Shown in pieces: positions 35,234-43,534 of a stretch of 64,000 nucleotides of DNA. The translations under genes and the position numbers were made by a program. Position 1 is the stretch's first letter, and each line of letters opens with the position of its first letter. The notes beneath the pieces are model-generated. The model was not told where the DNA came from. It saw only the letters and a program-made list of their open reading frames with translations, and made no database searches. The DNA is from XN24 sp047921455 (GTDB lineage Bacteria; Pseudomonadota; Gammaproteobacteria; Steroidobacterales; XN24): contig JBLRWC010000010.1 in the NCBI GenBank assembly GCA_047921455.1, forward strand, positions 1 through 64,000, written 5' to 3'.

Positions 35234-35557
35234 ATGGCGATTACCCTCACTGAGTCCGCGGCCACGCGCGTCAAGAATTACCTGGCGCGCCGCGGCGGCG
35301 GCGCCGGCATCCGCCTGGGCGTGAAGCGAACCGGCTGCTCGGGTTGGGCATATGTGGTTGATTATGCAGATAAAGTGGGTGGCGATGACGTGGTTTTCGA
35401 GGCCCACGAAGTGCGCGTATTCGTTGACCCGGAGCACCTCAAGCTGATCGATGGCACGGAGGTGGATTTCGTCAAACAGGGCCTGAACGAGGCCTTCCTG
35501 TTCCGCAATCCGAACGTCAAGGGCGAGTGCGGCTGCGGCGAAAGCTTCAGCGTCTGA
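35234..35557 (+). CDS. iscA: A-type Fe-S assembly protein IscA
   Basis: A 107-aa HesB/IscA family carrier. All three ligand cysteines are present: RTGCSGWAY and the C-terminal GECGCGESFSV. The opening MAITLTESAATRVKNYLARR and FVDPEHLKLIDGTEVDFVKQ are typical. It lies 54 bp after the IscU-like gene, probably in the same transcript. ErpA/SufA are close relatives; the location next to iscS favours IscA. Confidence 0.93.
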   Translation: MAITLTESAATRVKNYLARRGGGAGIRLGVKRTGCSGWAYVVDYADKVGGDDVVFEAHEVRVFVDPEHLKLIDGTEVDFVKQGLNEAFLFRNPNVKGECGCGESFSV

Positions 35558-35587
35558 TTGTACGCCCGGGTCCCGTCGCAGTAAGAT
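35558..35587 (+). promoter_or_regulatory. Probable ndk promoter
   Basis: TTGTAC (35558-35563) and TAAGAT (35582-35587) are separated by 18 bp, about 100 bp before the ndk ATG. The -35 element starts immediately after the iscA stop, which suggests a separate transcript for ndk and the genes downstream. Confidence 0.45.
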
Positions 35588-35690
35588 AATCCGTTGCGCG
35601 CTCCGTTTTCACGGAGTTTAGGTTGTGGCCGCAGGATGCGGTTTTGCAACGATTTTTGGCTGAAACCAAGACTGAAACAAAGGGAACCCA

Positions 35691-36122
35691 ATGGCGATCG
35701 AACGCACGCTCTCTATCATCAAGCCCGACGGCGTCCAGAAGAACCTGATCGGCGAAATTTACCGGCGCTTCGAGGCCGGCGGCCTGCAAGTCGTCGCGGC
35801 GCGCATGGTGCACCTGTCGGCGGCCGACGCCGGCGCGTTTTACGCGGTGCATCGCGAGCGGCCGTTCTATAACGACCTGGTGTCCTACATGACCTCCGGG
35901 CCGGTGATGGTGAGCGTGCTCGAGGGCGACAACGCCATCGCGAATCACCGCGAGATCATGGGCGCGACAGACCCGGCCAAGGCTGACAAGGGCACGATTC
36001 GCGCCGATTTCGCCGACAGTATCGAAGCAAACATCGTGCACGGTTCCGACGCGGTCGACACGGCCCGCCAGGAAATCACATTTTTCTTCGCGGGTCGCGA
36101 CATCTGCCCGAGGACGCGCTGA
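35691..36122 (+). CDS. ndk: Nucleoside diphosphate kinase
   Basis: It transfers the gamma-phosphate between nucleoside triphosphates and diphosphates. It has 143 aa. The start is MAIERTLSIIKPDGVQKNLI; the catalytic His is in ADSIEANIVHGSDAVDTARQ. Its length and the ending FAGRDICPRTR are typical. rlmN follows after 7 bp. Confidence 0.97.
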   Translation: MAIERTLSIIKPDGVQKNLIGEIYRRFEAGGLQVVAARMVHLSAADAGAFYAVHRERPFYNDLVSYMTSGPVMVSVLEGDNAIANHREIMGATDPAKADKGTIRADFADSIEANIVHGSDAVDTARQEITFFFAGRDICPRTR

Positions 36123-36129
36123 GCAGTCC

Positions 36130-37236
36130 ATGAACGACGCGCGCGTCAACCTGCTGGGGATGTCCCGCGAGGAGCTGGAAGCCTTTTTCGTCGGCCTCGG
36201 CGAGAAACCTTTCCGCGCGCGCCAGCTCATGAGCTGGATGTACCGCTTTGGTATCGCGGACTTCGAGGCGATGACCAACGTGTCCAGGCCGCTGCGCGCC
36301 AAGCTGGCCGAGATCGCTAAAATCCAGCCGCCCGAAATTCGCTCGCTGCATCATGCCGGCGACGACACGCGCAAGTGGATGCTGTCCATGGACGGTGGCC
36401 AGGCCATCGAAACCGTGTTTATTCCGGAACCGGCGCGCGGCACCTTGTGCATCTCCAGCCAGGTGGGTTGCGCGATGGATTGCGCCTTCTGCGCGACCGG
36501 CAAGCAGGGCTTCAATCGCAACCTGTCCGCGGCCGATATCGTCGGCCAGGTGTGGATGGCAAATCGCGAGCTCGGCTATCGGGTCGACGGCGACCGGATC
36601 GTCACGAACGTGGTGTTCATGGGCATGGGCGAACCGCTGGCGAACTTCCGCAACGTGGTGCCGGCGATCAAGGTATTGATCGATGATTTCGGTTTCAACA
36701 TATCGCGTCGGCGCGTGACCGTGAGCACTTCCGGGCTCGTGCCCCAGATGGATCGCCTCGGCGAGGAATGCAATGTCGCCCTGGCGGTCTCCCTGCATGC
36801 GGCCGACGATGCGCTGCGCGACCAGCTCGTACCGATCAATCGACGCCACCCGATCGAAGAGCTGCTCGCAGCCTGCTGGCGCTATGCCGAGCGCGGCGCC
36901 GGCCGCCACATTACGTTCGAGTACGTAATGCTCGATGGCATCAACGACCGGGAGGAAGATATGCGCCGCCTGGCAAAATTGCTTGCCCACCGTCCGGCCA
37001 AGGTGAACCTGATCCCGTTCAACCCGTTCCCGGGCACCGAGTTCCGCCGTTCGCCGCTGCCGGTGATCGAGCGTTGCCGGGAGTTCCTGCTGCGCAAGGG
37101 CATTCGCACTACCATCCGGCGCACCCGCGGGGACGACATCGACGCGGCCTGCGGCCAGCTCGCCGGCCAGGTCAACGACCGGGTCCGCTTCCGGCTTGGC
37201 AGCAAGCTGGTCAGTGTCGCCGCGAGGGCGTCCTGA
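36130..37236 (+). CDS. rlmN: Dual-specificity rRNA/tRNA adenine C2-methyltransferase RlmN
   Basis: A radical-SAM enzyme that methylates A2503 of 23S rRNA and A37 of some tRNAs. It has 368 aa. The 4Fe-4S Cys cluster is CAMDCAFCATGKQGFNRNLS, the GEP motif is VVFMGMGEPLANF, and the catalytic Cys pair has one member near the C-terminus (DDIDAACGQLAGQ). It is followed with an overlapping stop/start (TGATG) by pilF. Confidence 0.96.
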   Translation: MNDARVNLLGMSREELEAFFVGLGEKPFRARQLMSWMYRFGIADFEAMTNVSRPLRAKLAEIAKIQPPEIRSLHHAGDDTRKWMLSMDGGQAIETVFIPEPARGTLCISSQVGCAMDCAFCATGKQGFNRNLSAADIVGQVWMANRELGYRVDGDRIVTNVVFMGMGEPLANFRNVVPAIKVLIDDFGFNISRRRVTVSTSGLVPQMDRLGEECNVALAVSLHAADDALRDQLVPINRRHPIEELLAACWRYAERGAGRHITFEYVMLDGINDREEDMRRLAKLLAHRPAKVNLIPFNPFPGTEFRRSPLPVIERCREFLLRKGIRTTIRRTRGDDIDAACGQLAGQVNDRVRFRLGSKLVSVAARAS

Positions 37237-37976
37237 TGCGTTGGCGGGTCGTGCTGCTGTGCGTAGCCGGCATGCTGGCCGGCTGTGCCAGTACGCCGCA
37301 GAACAGCCAGGTGTCGGAAACGGACGCGGCGCGTTACAACGTCCAGCTGGGCATGAGTTATCTGCAGCGCGGCGACCTGGAGGGCGCGCGGGAGAAACTC
37401 GAGCGCGCCGTGCAACAGAATCCATCGCTGCCGGCGGCGCACGCCGCGCTCGGCATTCTGTACGAGCGCGCCGGCGACGTGGAGCGGGCGCGCACGCACC
37501 TGCGCCGCGCGACCCGCCTGGCGCCCGATGATCCCAACCAGCTGAACAATTACGGCGGCTTTCTTTGCCGCCAGGGCGACCGTCGCGAGGGCATTCGTCA
37601 TTTCGAAATGGTGGCCAACAATGCCTTCTACCGGACGCCGGAGGCTGCCCTGACCAACGCCGGCGTGTGCGCGCGCGGCATCCCCGACACCGAGCTGGCC
37701 GAGAACTATTTCCGCCGCGCCCTGGATCAGAATCGCAGCCACGCCGAAGCGCTGCTGCAACTTGCGGATCTCAGCCTGGAGACCGAGCGCACCCTGCAGG
37801 CGCGCGCATTCTTGCAGCGCTTCGAGGCTTTTTCGCCGCATTCGGCCTCGAGCCTGGCGCTCGGGCATCGCATCGAGAGCGCCGCCGGCGATGCCCGTGC
37901 AGCCGAACAGTACGCCAGCCGGCTGCGGCGGGAATTCCCTGATTCGCGCGAGGCGAGGAGCCTGAATCGTGACTGA
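37236..37976 (+). CDS. pilF: Type IV pilus biogenesis lipoprotein PilF/PilW
   Basis: An outer-membrane lipoprotein pilotin that helps PilQ secretin assembly. It has 246 aa with lipobox LCVAGMLAGC (Cys at 14) and about five TPRs (e.g. NVQLGMSYLQRGDLEGAREK, LNNYGGFLCRQGDRREGIRH). The position between rlmN and rodZ is the usual pilF place. The ATG overlaps the rlmN TGA. No other pilus gene is in the window. Confidence 0.92.
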   Translation: MRWRVVLLCVAGMLAGCASTPQNSQVSETDAARYNVQLGMSYLQRGDLEGAREKLERAVQQNPSLPAAHAALGILYERAGDVERARTHLRRATRLAPDDPNQLNNYGGFLCRQGDRREGIRHFEMVANNAFYRTPEAALTNAGVCARGIPDTELAENYFRRALDQNRSHAEALLQLADLSLETERTLQARAFLQRFEAFSPHSASSLALGHRIESAAGDARAAEQYASRLRREFPDSREARSLNRD

Positions 37977-38931
37977 CAAAATCGAATCCGTGGCCGGCGA
38001 GCCATCGTCGACCCTGTTGTCGCCCGGCATGCAACTGCGCGCGGCCCGCGAGCGCGCGGGCTGGACCGCAGAGCGGCTGGCGGCCGAGTTGTGCTTGCCC
38101 GTCAGCCGGCTGCATGCGCTCGAGCAGGACGACCATGCCAGTTTCGGCGGCGTGGTGTTCGTGCGCGGCTACCTGCGGCGGGCTGCAGTGCTGCTCGACA
38201 TCCCCCCGCAGGAACTGATTTCTGCCTACGAAACCTGCTGCGCCACACCGCGGCCAGAGGAAATACTGCCGGTGCTGACGCCGGGGGCGCCGCCGCCGCG
38301 CGTCATTCCCGGTTGGGCCGGTTCTCTTGCAGGCGTCCTGCTGGTCAGCGTGGCGATCGGTGGCACCTGGTGGCTGATGGGACCGGACCCGAACGGCGCA
38401 GCGCCGGCGGCGCCGACTACCCGGCCGGTGGCCGGGCTGGAATTTACGCCGCCGCAGGAACCGCGCGTCGCGTCGCGCGAGCCGACCCCCGAACCGGGGG
38501 TCTTGGTGGATGCGACTGGCGATGCCGGCGTCATGAGGTCGCCCGCAGAACTCGCGCCCGCAGCCGTACCCGAAGCCGTACCCGAAGCCGTACCCGAAGC
38601 CGCGCCCGCAGCCGTGCCGGAGCCGCGCCGGGTGGAGCGGATCGTGGCCGAGATCCCGGCACCCGCCGCGCCTGTGCCTGGCACGGCCGAGCTGCGTTTC
38701 GAGTTCAGCGAGGATTGCTGGCTGGAGGTCCACGACGCCGAGGAGCGTCGCTTGGCCTACCGGCTGTATCGCGCCGGCGAAGTCGCCCGGTTGCGCGGTA
38801 CGGCGCCCTTGTCGGTGTTTCTTGGCAACGCCGAGGGCGTGCGGCTGACCGTGGACGACGCGCCGATCGCGCTGCGAGCAGCACGCACGGACGGCACCGC
38901 CCGACTGACGGTCGGCGGCGGCGCTGGCTGA
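37969..38931 (+). CDS. rodZ: RodZ-like cell-shape protein (HTH plus DUF4115)
   Basis: A 320-aa bitopic membrane protein linking MreB to the envelope. The cytosolic HTH (about residues 17-85) contains SPGMQLRAARERAGWTAERL and FVRGYLRRAAVLL. The transmembrane helix AGSLAGVLLVSVAIGGTWWL is near residues 111-130, and the periplasmic C-terminal DUF4115 domain has ELRFEFSEDCWLEVHDAEE. The linker holds PEAV/PAAV tetrapeptide repeats encoded by a 12-nt tandem repeat. It overlaps pilF by 8 bp. ispG, which often follows rodZ, is absent. Confidence 0.9.
   Translation: MTDKIESVAGEPSSTLLSPGMQLRAARERAGWTAERLAAELCLPVSRLHALEQDDHASFGGVVFVRGYLRRAAVLLDIPPQELISAYETCCATPRPEEILPVLTPGAPPPRVIPGWAGSLAGVLLVSVAIGGTWWLMGPDPNGAAPAAPTTRPVAGLEFTPPQEPRVASREPTPEPGVLVDATGDAGVMRSPAELAPAAVPEAVPEAVPEAAPAAVPEPRRVERIVAEIPAPAAPVPGTAELRFEFSEDCWLEVHDAEERRLAYRLYRAGEVARLRGTAPLSVFLGNAEGVRLTVDDAPIALRAARTDGTARLTVGGGAG
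38557..38616 (+). repeat. 12-nt tandem repeat in rodZ (five units)
   Basis: Five consecutive 12-nt units (CCCGMAGCCGTA type; the third and second are identical, the others differ by 1-2 bases) encode PAAV/PEAV/PEAA. It lies in the flexible periplasmic linker of RodZ and is likely to vary in copy number. Confidence 0.9.
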
Positions 38932-38946
38932 TTCCGGGAGATTTTC

Positions 38947-40224
38947 ATGGCGGCCGTGATCCAGCCCATCCGGGGCATGAACGACATATTGCCGGCGGCA
39001 ACGCCGACCTGGCAGTGGGTCGAGTCGGTGGCGCGCGATGTTTTCATGGCCTATGGGTATTCCGAGTTGCGTGTGCCCATCGTCGAGCGGACCGAACTGT
39101 TCAGTCGTTCCATCGGCGAAGTCACCGACATCGTCGAAAAGGAAATGTACAGTTTCCAGGACCGCAACGGCGATCAGTTGAGCTTGCGGCCGGAGGCGAC
39201 TGCCAGCTGTGTGCGCGCGGCCATCAGCAACAGCCTGATACATAACCAGCAGCAGCGGCTGTGGTACGCGGGACCGATGTTTCGCTACGAGCGACCGCAG
39301 AAGGGTCGCTATCGGCAGTTTCACCAGCTGGGGGCCGAAGCGCTGGGTTTTACGGGCCCGGACGTGGACGCGGAATTGATCCTGATGTCCGCGCGGCTGT
39401 GGCGTTCACTGGGTCTGGACGGCTTGCGTCTCGAGTTGAACTCGCTGGGGACGAGCGCATCGCGCGCAATCTACCGGGACTTGCTGGTCGAGTATTTCCA
39501 TGATCACCGGGCGGCGCTCGATGCCGACAGCCTGCGGCGGCTGGCACAGAATCCACTGCGGATCCTCGACAGCAAGAACCCCGAGCTCGCAAGCCTGATC
39601 GCGGCGGCACCATCCATCACCGACCACCTGGACGCCGAATCGGCTGAGCATTTCGGCCAGCTGCAGGCGGCCCTGGATGCGGCGGGAGTGACCTACCGGG
39701 TTAACCCGCGGCTGGTGCGCGGGCTGGATTACTATAGCCGGACGGTGTTCGAATGGCTGACCGACCGGCTCGGCGCCCAGGCGGCGGTCTGCAGCGGCGG
39801 GCGCTACGACGGCCTGGTGGAGCAGCTGGGCGGCCGGGCAACCCCGGCGATCGGCTGGGCGCTGGGCATGGAGCGGCTGGTCGAACTGGTGCAGGAAAAC
39901 GCGCCGGCCGTGCCGCTCCCCCATGCTTATCTCGTGGGCCTCGGCGACTCGGCCCAGGTGGCGATGCTGGCGCTGGCCGAGTCGCTGCGCGATGGCGTTG
40001 CGGGGCTGCGCGTGCTGACCCATTGCGGCGGCGGCTCCCTGAAGGCCGCCATGAAAAAGGCCGACAAGAGCGGTGCGGCGCTCGCGCTGATCCTTGGCGA
40101 TGCGGAACTTGCTGCCGGCCGGGTGCTCGTCAAACCACTGCGCAGCAGGGACGAGCAGCAGGCGATGGAACAAGACGCGCTGCGGGCGCGTCTGATCGAA
40201 TGTGTCGCTGCAGAACGCAGCTGA
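38947..40224 (+). CDS. hisS: Histidyl-tRNA synthetase
   Basis: A class II aminoacyl-tRNA synthetase of 425 aa. Motif 1 lies in the region IQPIRGMNDILPAATPTWQW; motif 2 is LWYAGPMFRYERPQKGRYRQ, with FHQLGAEALG following. The HisA/HisB motifs are LVRGLDYYSRTVFEW and SGGRYDGLVEQLGGRATPAI. The C-terminal anticodon-binding domain is complete. yfgM and bamB follow as usual. Confidence 0.97.
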   Translation: MAAVIQPIRGMNDILPAATPTWQWVESVARDVFMAYGYSELRVPIVERTELFSRSIGEVTDIVEKEMYSFQDRNGDQLSLRPEATASCVRAAISNSLIHNQQQRLWYAGPMFRYERPQKGRYRQFHQLGAEALGFTGPDVDAELILMSARLWRSLGLDGLRLELNSLGTSASRAIYRDLLVEYFHDHRAALDADSLRRLAQNPLRILDSKNPELASLIAAAPSITDHLDAESAEHFGQLQAALDAAGVTYRVNPRLVRGLDYYSRTVFEWLTDRLGAQAAVCSGGRYDGLVEQLGGRATPAIGWALGMERLVELVQENAPAVPLPHAYLVGLGDSAQVAMLALAESLRDGVAGLRVLTHCGGGSLKAAMKKADKSGAALALILGDAELAAGRVLVKPLRSRDEQQAMEQDALRARLIECVAAERS

Positions 40225-40278
40225 CAGGGAAACCTTGTACAGGGACGCCGGCTGAACAGACCGGCGACGGAGAACGAA

Positions 40279-40935
40279 GTGGACGATTATCTCTCGGAAC
40301 GCGAACAGGTAGACCGGATCCGCCAGTGGTGGAAGGAAAATGGCGCCTGGATCATCGTGGGCATCGGCGGCGGCGTACTGGCGCTGGCCGGCTGGAACTG
40401 GTGGCAGAACCACACCATCACGCGCGCGGAGCAGGCCTCCACGATTTATGCCGTGGTGGCCGAGGCCGCCATGGAAGAGCGGGTTGAAGAAGCCCGTCTC
40501 GGCGTGGACCAGCTGGCCGCCGGGCATGGCTCCTCGCCCTACCTGCAGCAAGGCCGGCTGGCGCTGGCGGCGGCCGCGGTGCGCGCCGGCGACCGGGACC
40601 TGGCGATCGACCAGCTGGAGCAGGTGTTCAGCGATGCGCGTGACCCGCAGCTCAAGCTGATCGCGCGCTTGCGGCTGGCTCGCCTGCTCGCGGCCGAGGG
40701 CAACGATGAACGTGCACTGGGCCTCGTGCGCGGCGTGGACGCCGGCGCATTCGCCGCGGCGCTGGCCGAGGTAGAGGGAGACATCCTGGCCGCGCGTGGC
40801 GATGCGGCGGGTGCCCGCGATGCTTACCAGCAGGCCCTGGCCGGCGCCGGGCCAGTGGGCGGCATCATCGACGAGGAATTTGTCCGGCTCAAGCTCGAGG
40901 CGTTGGAAAATGCCGCCGGTGGCGAGCGCTCGTGA
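40279..40935 (+). CDS. yfgM: YfgM-like ancillary protein of the Sec translocon
   Basis: A 218-aa bitopic membrane protein (GTG start). A short cytosolic N-terminus (VDDYLSEREQVDRIRQWWKE) precedes the helix GAWIIVGIGGGVLALAGWNW and a periplasmic TPR_21 domain. In E. coli it associates with PpiD and SecYEG. The location between hisS and bamB matches. The stop overlaps the bamB GTG. Confidence 0.92.
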   Translation: MDDYLSEREQVDRIRQWWKENGAWIIVGIGGGVLALAGWNWWQNHTITRAEQASTIYAVVAEAAMEERVEEARLGVDQLAAGHGSSPYLQQGRLALAAAAVRAGDRDLAIDQLEQVFSDARDPQLKLIARLRLARLLAAEGNDERALGLVRGVDAGAFAAALAEVEGDILAARGDAAGARDAYQQALAGAGPVGGIIDEEFVRLKLEALENAAGGERS

Positions 40936-42101
40936 GGAAGCGATTCAGCTCGTGGGCGGCCTGGCCGATCCTGCTGCCGCTGCTGTTGGGCGGCTGCGGC
41001 GTGTTCGGCAAAAAAGACGAACCCATCGAACCGCCGGCGGAACTGACCGACATCCAGCCCGTGTTGTCGATCAGCAAGGCCTGGGACACCCGGGTGGGTT
41101 CGGGCTCTGAACTGTTGAATCTCGCGCTGCGCCCGGCCGTCGAGGGCGGTCGCGTGTATGCGGCGGGCCGCAACGGCCGGGTACACGCGCTGGATCTCGA
41201 AACCGGGCGCAGCCAGTGGACGACGGATACCGGCCTGCAGCTTTCCGCGGGTCCCGGGGTCGGTCGCGGGCTGGTCGTGGTCGGCAGCACGAGCGGCCTG
41301 GTGGCGGCGCTGGAGATTGCCGACGGCGCGGAGCGCTGGCGCGTCCAGGTGTCGGGTGAAGTGTTGGCGGCGCCCGCACTATCCCCGTCGGTGGTCGTGG
41401 TGCGCACCGTGGACGGTCGCCTGCGCGGCCTGTCCGTCGAGACCGGGCGCGAGTTGTGGATGGTCGAGCATCGGCCGCCGCGCCTCTCGCTGCGCGGCAC
41501 GGCCGGGCCGGCGATCGCGGGCAATACGGTCGTGGCGGGCTTCGACACCGGTCGCCTCGGCGCCTACTCGTTGCGCGACGGCGAGACCCTGTGGGAAAGC
41601 GTGGTCGCCGTCGGGCGTGGCCGTACCGAGATCGAACGCCTGGCCGACATCGATACGACGCCGCAGATCATCGGCCAGGATGTCTATGCGGCCAGTTATG
41701 GGGGTCGCTTGGCCAACCTGGCCATCGAGAGCGGGCAAATCCTCTGGACCGCCGAGATATCGAGCTACCACGGGCTGAGTGTCGACTGGACCAGCGTTTA
41801 CGTGGTCGACGTGAACGACGAAGTGGTCGCGCTGAACCGCGCGAGCGGTGCCGAGTTGTGGCGCCAGGAGGCTTTGCGCATGCGCCGCCTCACCGCGCCG
41901 ACGCCGTTCGGGCAAAGCGTGGTGGTCGGTGACTTCGACGGCTGGCTGCATTGGCTGGATGCAGTTACGGGCACCATCCAGGCGCGTTATCGCGCGGGCC
42001 GGGCGGCCTTCGTCAATGCCCCGGTCTCCAGCGGGGAGGTACTTGTCGTCCAGGATGAGGACGATCGCGTCTACGCCCTGCGTGCGGAGCCGCGGGGCTG
42101 A
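40932..42101 (+). CDS. bamB: Outer-membrane assembly lipoprotein BamB
   Basis: A beta-propeller lipoprotein of the BAM complex. It has 389 aa with a GTG start overlapping the yfgM stop (GTGA). The lipobox is LLPLLLGGCGVFGKKDE (Cys about 19). Repeated PQQ-like blades, e.g. AAGRNGRVHALDLETGRSQW and VVDVNDEVVALNRASGAELW. der follows 13 bp later. Confidence 0.95.
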   Translation: MRKRFSSWAAWPILLPLLLGGCGVFGKKDEPIEPPAELTDIQPVLSISKAWDTRVGSGSELLNLALRPAVEGGRVYAAGRNGRVHALDLETGRSQWTTDTGLQLSAGPGVGRGLVVVGSTSGLVAALEIADGAERWRVQVSGEVLAAPALSPSVVVVRTVDGRLRGLSVETGRELWMVEHRPPRLSLRGTAGPAIAGNTVVAGFDTGRLGAYSLRDGETLWESVVAVGRGRTEIERLADIDTTPQIIGQDVYAASYGGRLANLAIESGQILWTAEISSYHGLSVDWTSVYVVDVNDEVVALNRASGAELWRQEALRMRRLTAPTPFGQSVVVGDFDGWLHWLDAVTGTIQARYRAGRAAFVNAPVSSGEVLVVQDEDDRVYALRAEPRG

Positions 42102-42114
42102 GGCCTCGCCCGCG

Positions 42115-43512
42115 ATGCTCCCCGTCGTCGCGCTGGTGGGCAGGCCGAACGTCGGCAAGTCCACGCTGTTCAATTTCCTGACGCGCTCGCGCGACGCCCT
42201 GGTCGCCGACCTGCCGGGACTGACTCGGGATCGGCAGTACGGCTTCGGCCGCGTCGGGCCGGTGCCTTATATCGTGGTGGACACGGGCGGCCTGACGGGC
42301 GAGCAGGATGCCCTCGACGGGTTGATGGCGCGCCAGACGCTGCATGCGCTCGACGAGGCCGACGTGGTGCTGTTCATGGTGGACGCGCGCGAGGGGCTGA
42401 CCGGCGGCGACGAACAGGTCGCTACGCTGCTGCGGCGGCGCGGTCGGCCCATTACGCTGGTGGTCAACAAGGCCGAGGGCCAGTCACCGGCGATGGTGGT
42501 GGCCGAGTTCCATCGCCTCGGTATCGGCGAACCGGTCGTGATTTCGTCGGCGCATGGCGACAACGTGCGGGCGCTGATGGACGAAGTCATGGCGCCGTTC
42601 CCGGGGCCTGATGCGGCGGACGCCCCCGAACGCGCCGAGGACACTATCCGGGTTGCCGTGATCGGCCGCCCCAATGTGGGCAAGTCCACGCTGATCAACC
42701 GCATGATCGGCGAGGATCGGCTGGTGGCTTATGATCTGCCCGGCACGACCCGCGACGCCGTCGAAGTGCCGTTCGAGCGCGACGGGCAACGTTATACGCT
42801 GGTCGATACCGCCGGCGTGCGACGCCGCTCGCGCGTCTCCGATGTCGTCGAAAAATTCAGCATCATCAAGACGCTTGGCGCAATCGACGCCGCATCGGTG
42901 GTCATCGCCGTGCTGGACGCGCGCGACGGCGTTACCGACCAGGACGCCAGCCTGCTCGGGCTGGCGGCCGAGCGTGGCCGCGCCATGGTCATTGCAGTCA
43001 ACAAGTGGGACGGCCTGCCGCCGGAGCAGCGGGACACGGTGCGGCGCCAGCTGGATCTGAAGCTGCCCTTCGTGGACTATGCGCCGCTCCAGTTCATCTC
43101 CGCCCTGCACGGCACCGGCGTCGGCGACCTGTTTGCGCTGGTCGACGCCAGCCACGCCGCCGCGCATCGCGATATGCCGACGCCCGAGCTGACGCGCATC
43201 CTGCAGGATGCCGTCACGGCGCACCAGCCGCCGTTGTCGCGCGGTCGGCGTATCAAGCTGCGCTATGCTCACCAGGGCGGGCGCAACCCGCCGGTCATCG
43301 TCGTACACGGCAGCCAGGCGGAATTGCTGCCCGACACATACCGGCGCTATCTTGCCAATATCTACCGCAAGGTGTTTCGCTTGCAGGGCACCCCGGTGCG
43401 CATCGAGCTGAGATCGGGTGATAATCCCTACGCGGGACGGCGTAACCCGTTGACGCCGCGCCAGCAGAAGAAGCGCGAACGCCTGCTGCGGCACGTCAAG
43501 AAGCGGCGCTGA
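42115..43512 (+). CDS. der: Ribosome-associated GTPase Der (EngA)
   Basis: An essential GTPase for 50S subunit assembly, 465 aa with two G domains in tandem. G1 motifs are GRPNVGKSTLFNFL and GRPNVGKSTLINRM, G3 motifs DTGGL and DTAGV, and G4 NKAEG and NKWDG. The KH-like C-terminus ends QQKKRERLLRHVKKRR. Start chosen at MLPVVALVGRPN. Confidence 0.97.
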   Translation: MLPVVALVGRPNVGKSTLFNFLTRSRDALVADLPGLTRDRQYGFGRVGPVPYIVVDTGGLTGEQDALDGLMARQTLHALDEADVVLFMVDAREGLTGGDEQVATLLRRRGRPITLVVNKAEGQSPAMVVAEFHRLGIGEPVVISSAHGDNVRALMDEVMAPFPGPDAADAPERAEDTIRVAVIGRPNVGKSTLINRMIGEDRLVAYDLPGTTRDAVEVPFERDGQRYTLVDTAGVRRRSRVSDVVEKFSIIKTLGAIDAASVVIAVLDARDGVTDQDASLLGLAAERGRAMVIAVNKWDGLPPEQRDTVRRQLDLKLPFVDYAPLQFISALHGTGVGDLFALVDASHAAAHRDMPTPELTRILQDAVTAHQPPLSRGRRIKLRYAHQGGRNPPVIVVHGSQAELLPDTYRRYLANIYRKVFRLQGTPVRIELRSGDNPYAGRRNPLTPRQQKKRERLLRHVKKRR

Positions 43513-43534
43513 ACGGCCGGGAGTACGAGTAGCG

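Noticed and set aside
38557..38616. Possible CRISPR-like or regulatory repeat
   Set aside because: The 12-nt units are contiguous, in frame and code for the Pro/Glu/Ala linker of RodZ; there are no spacers.
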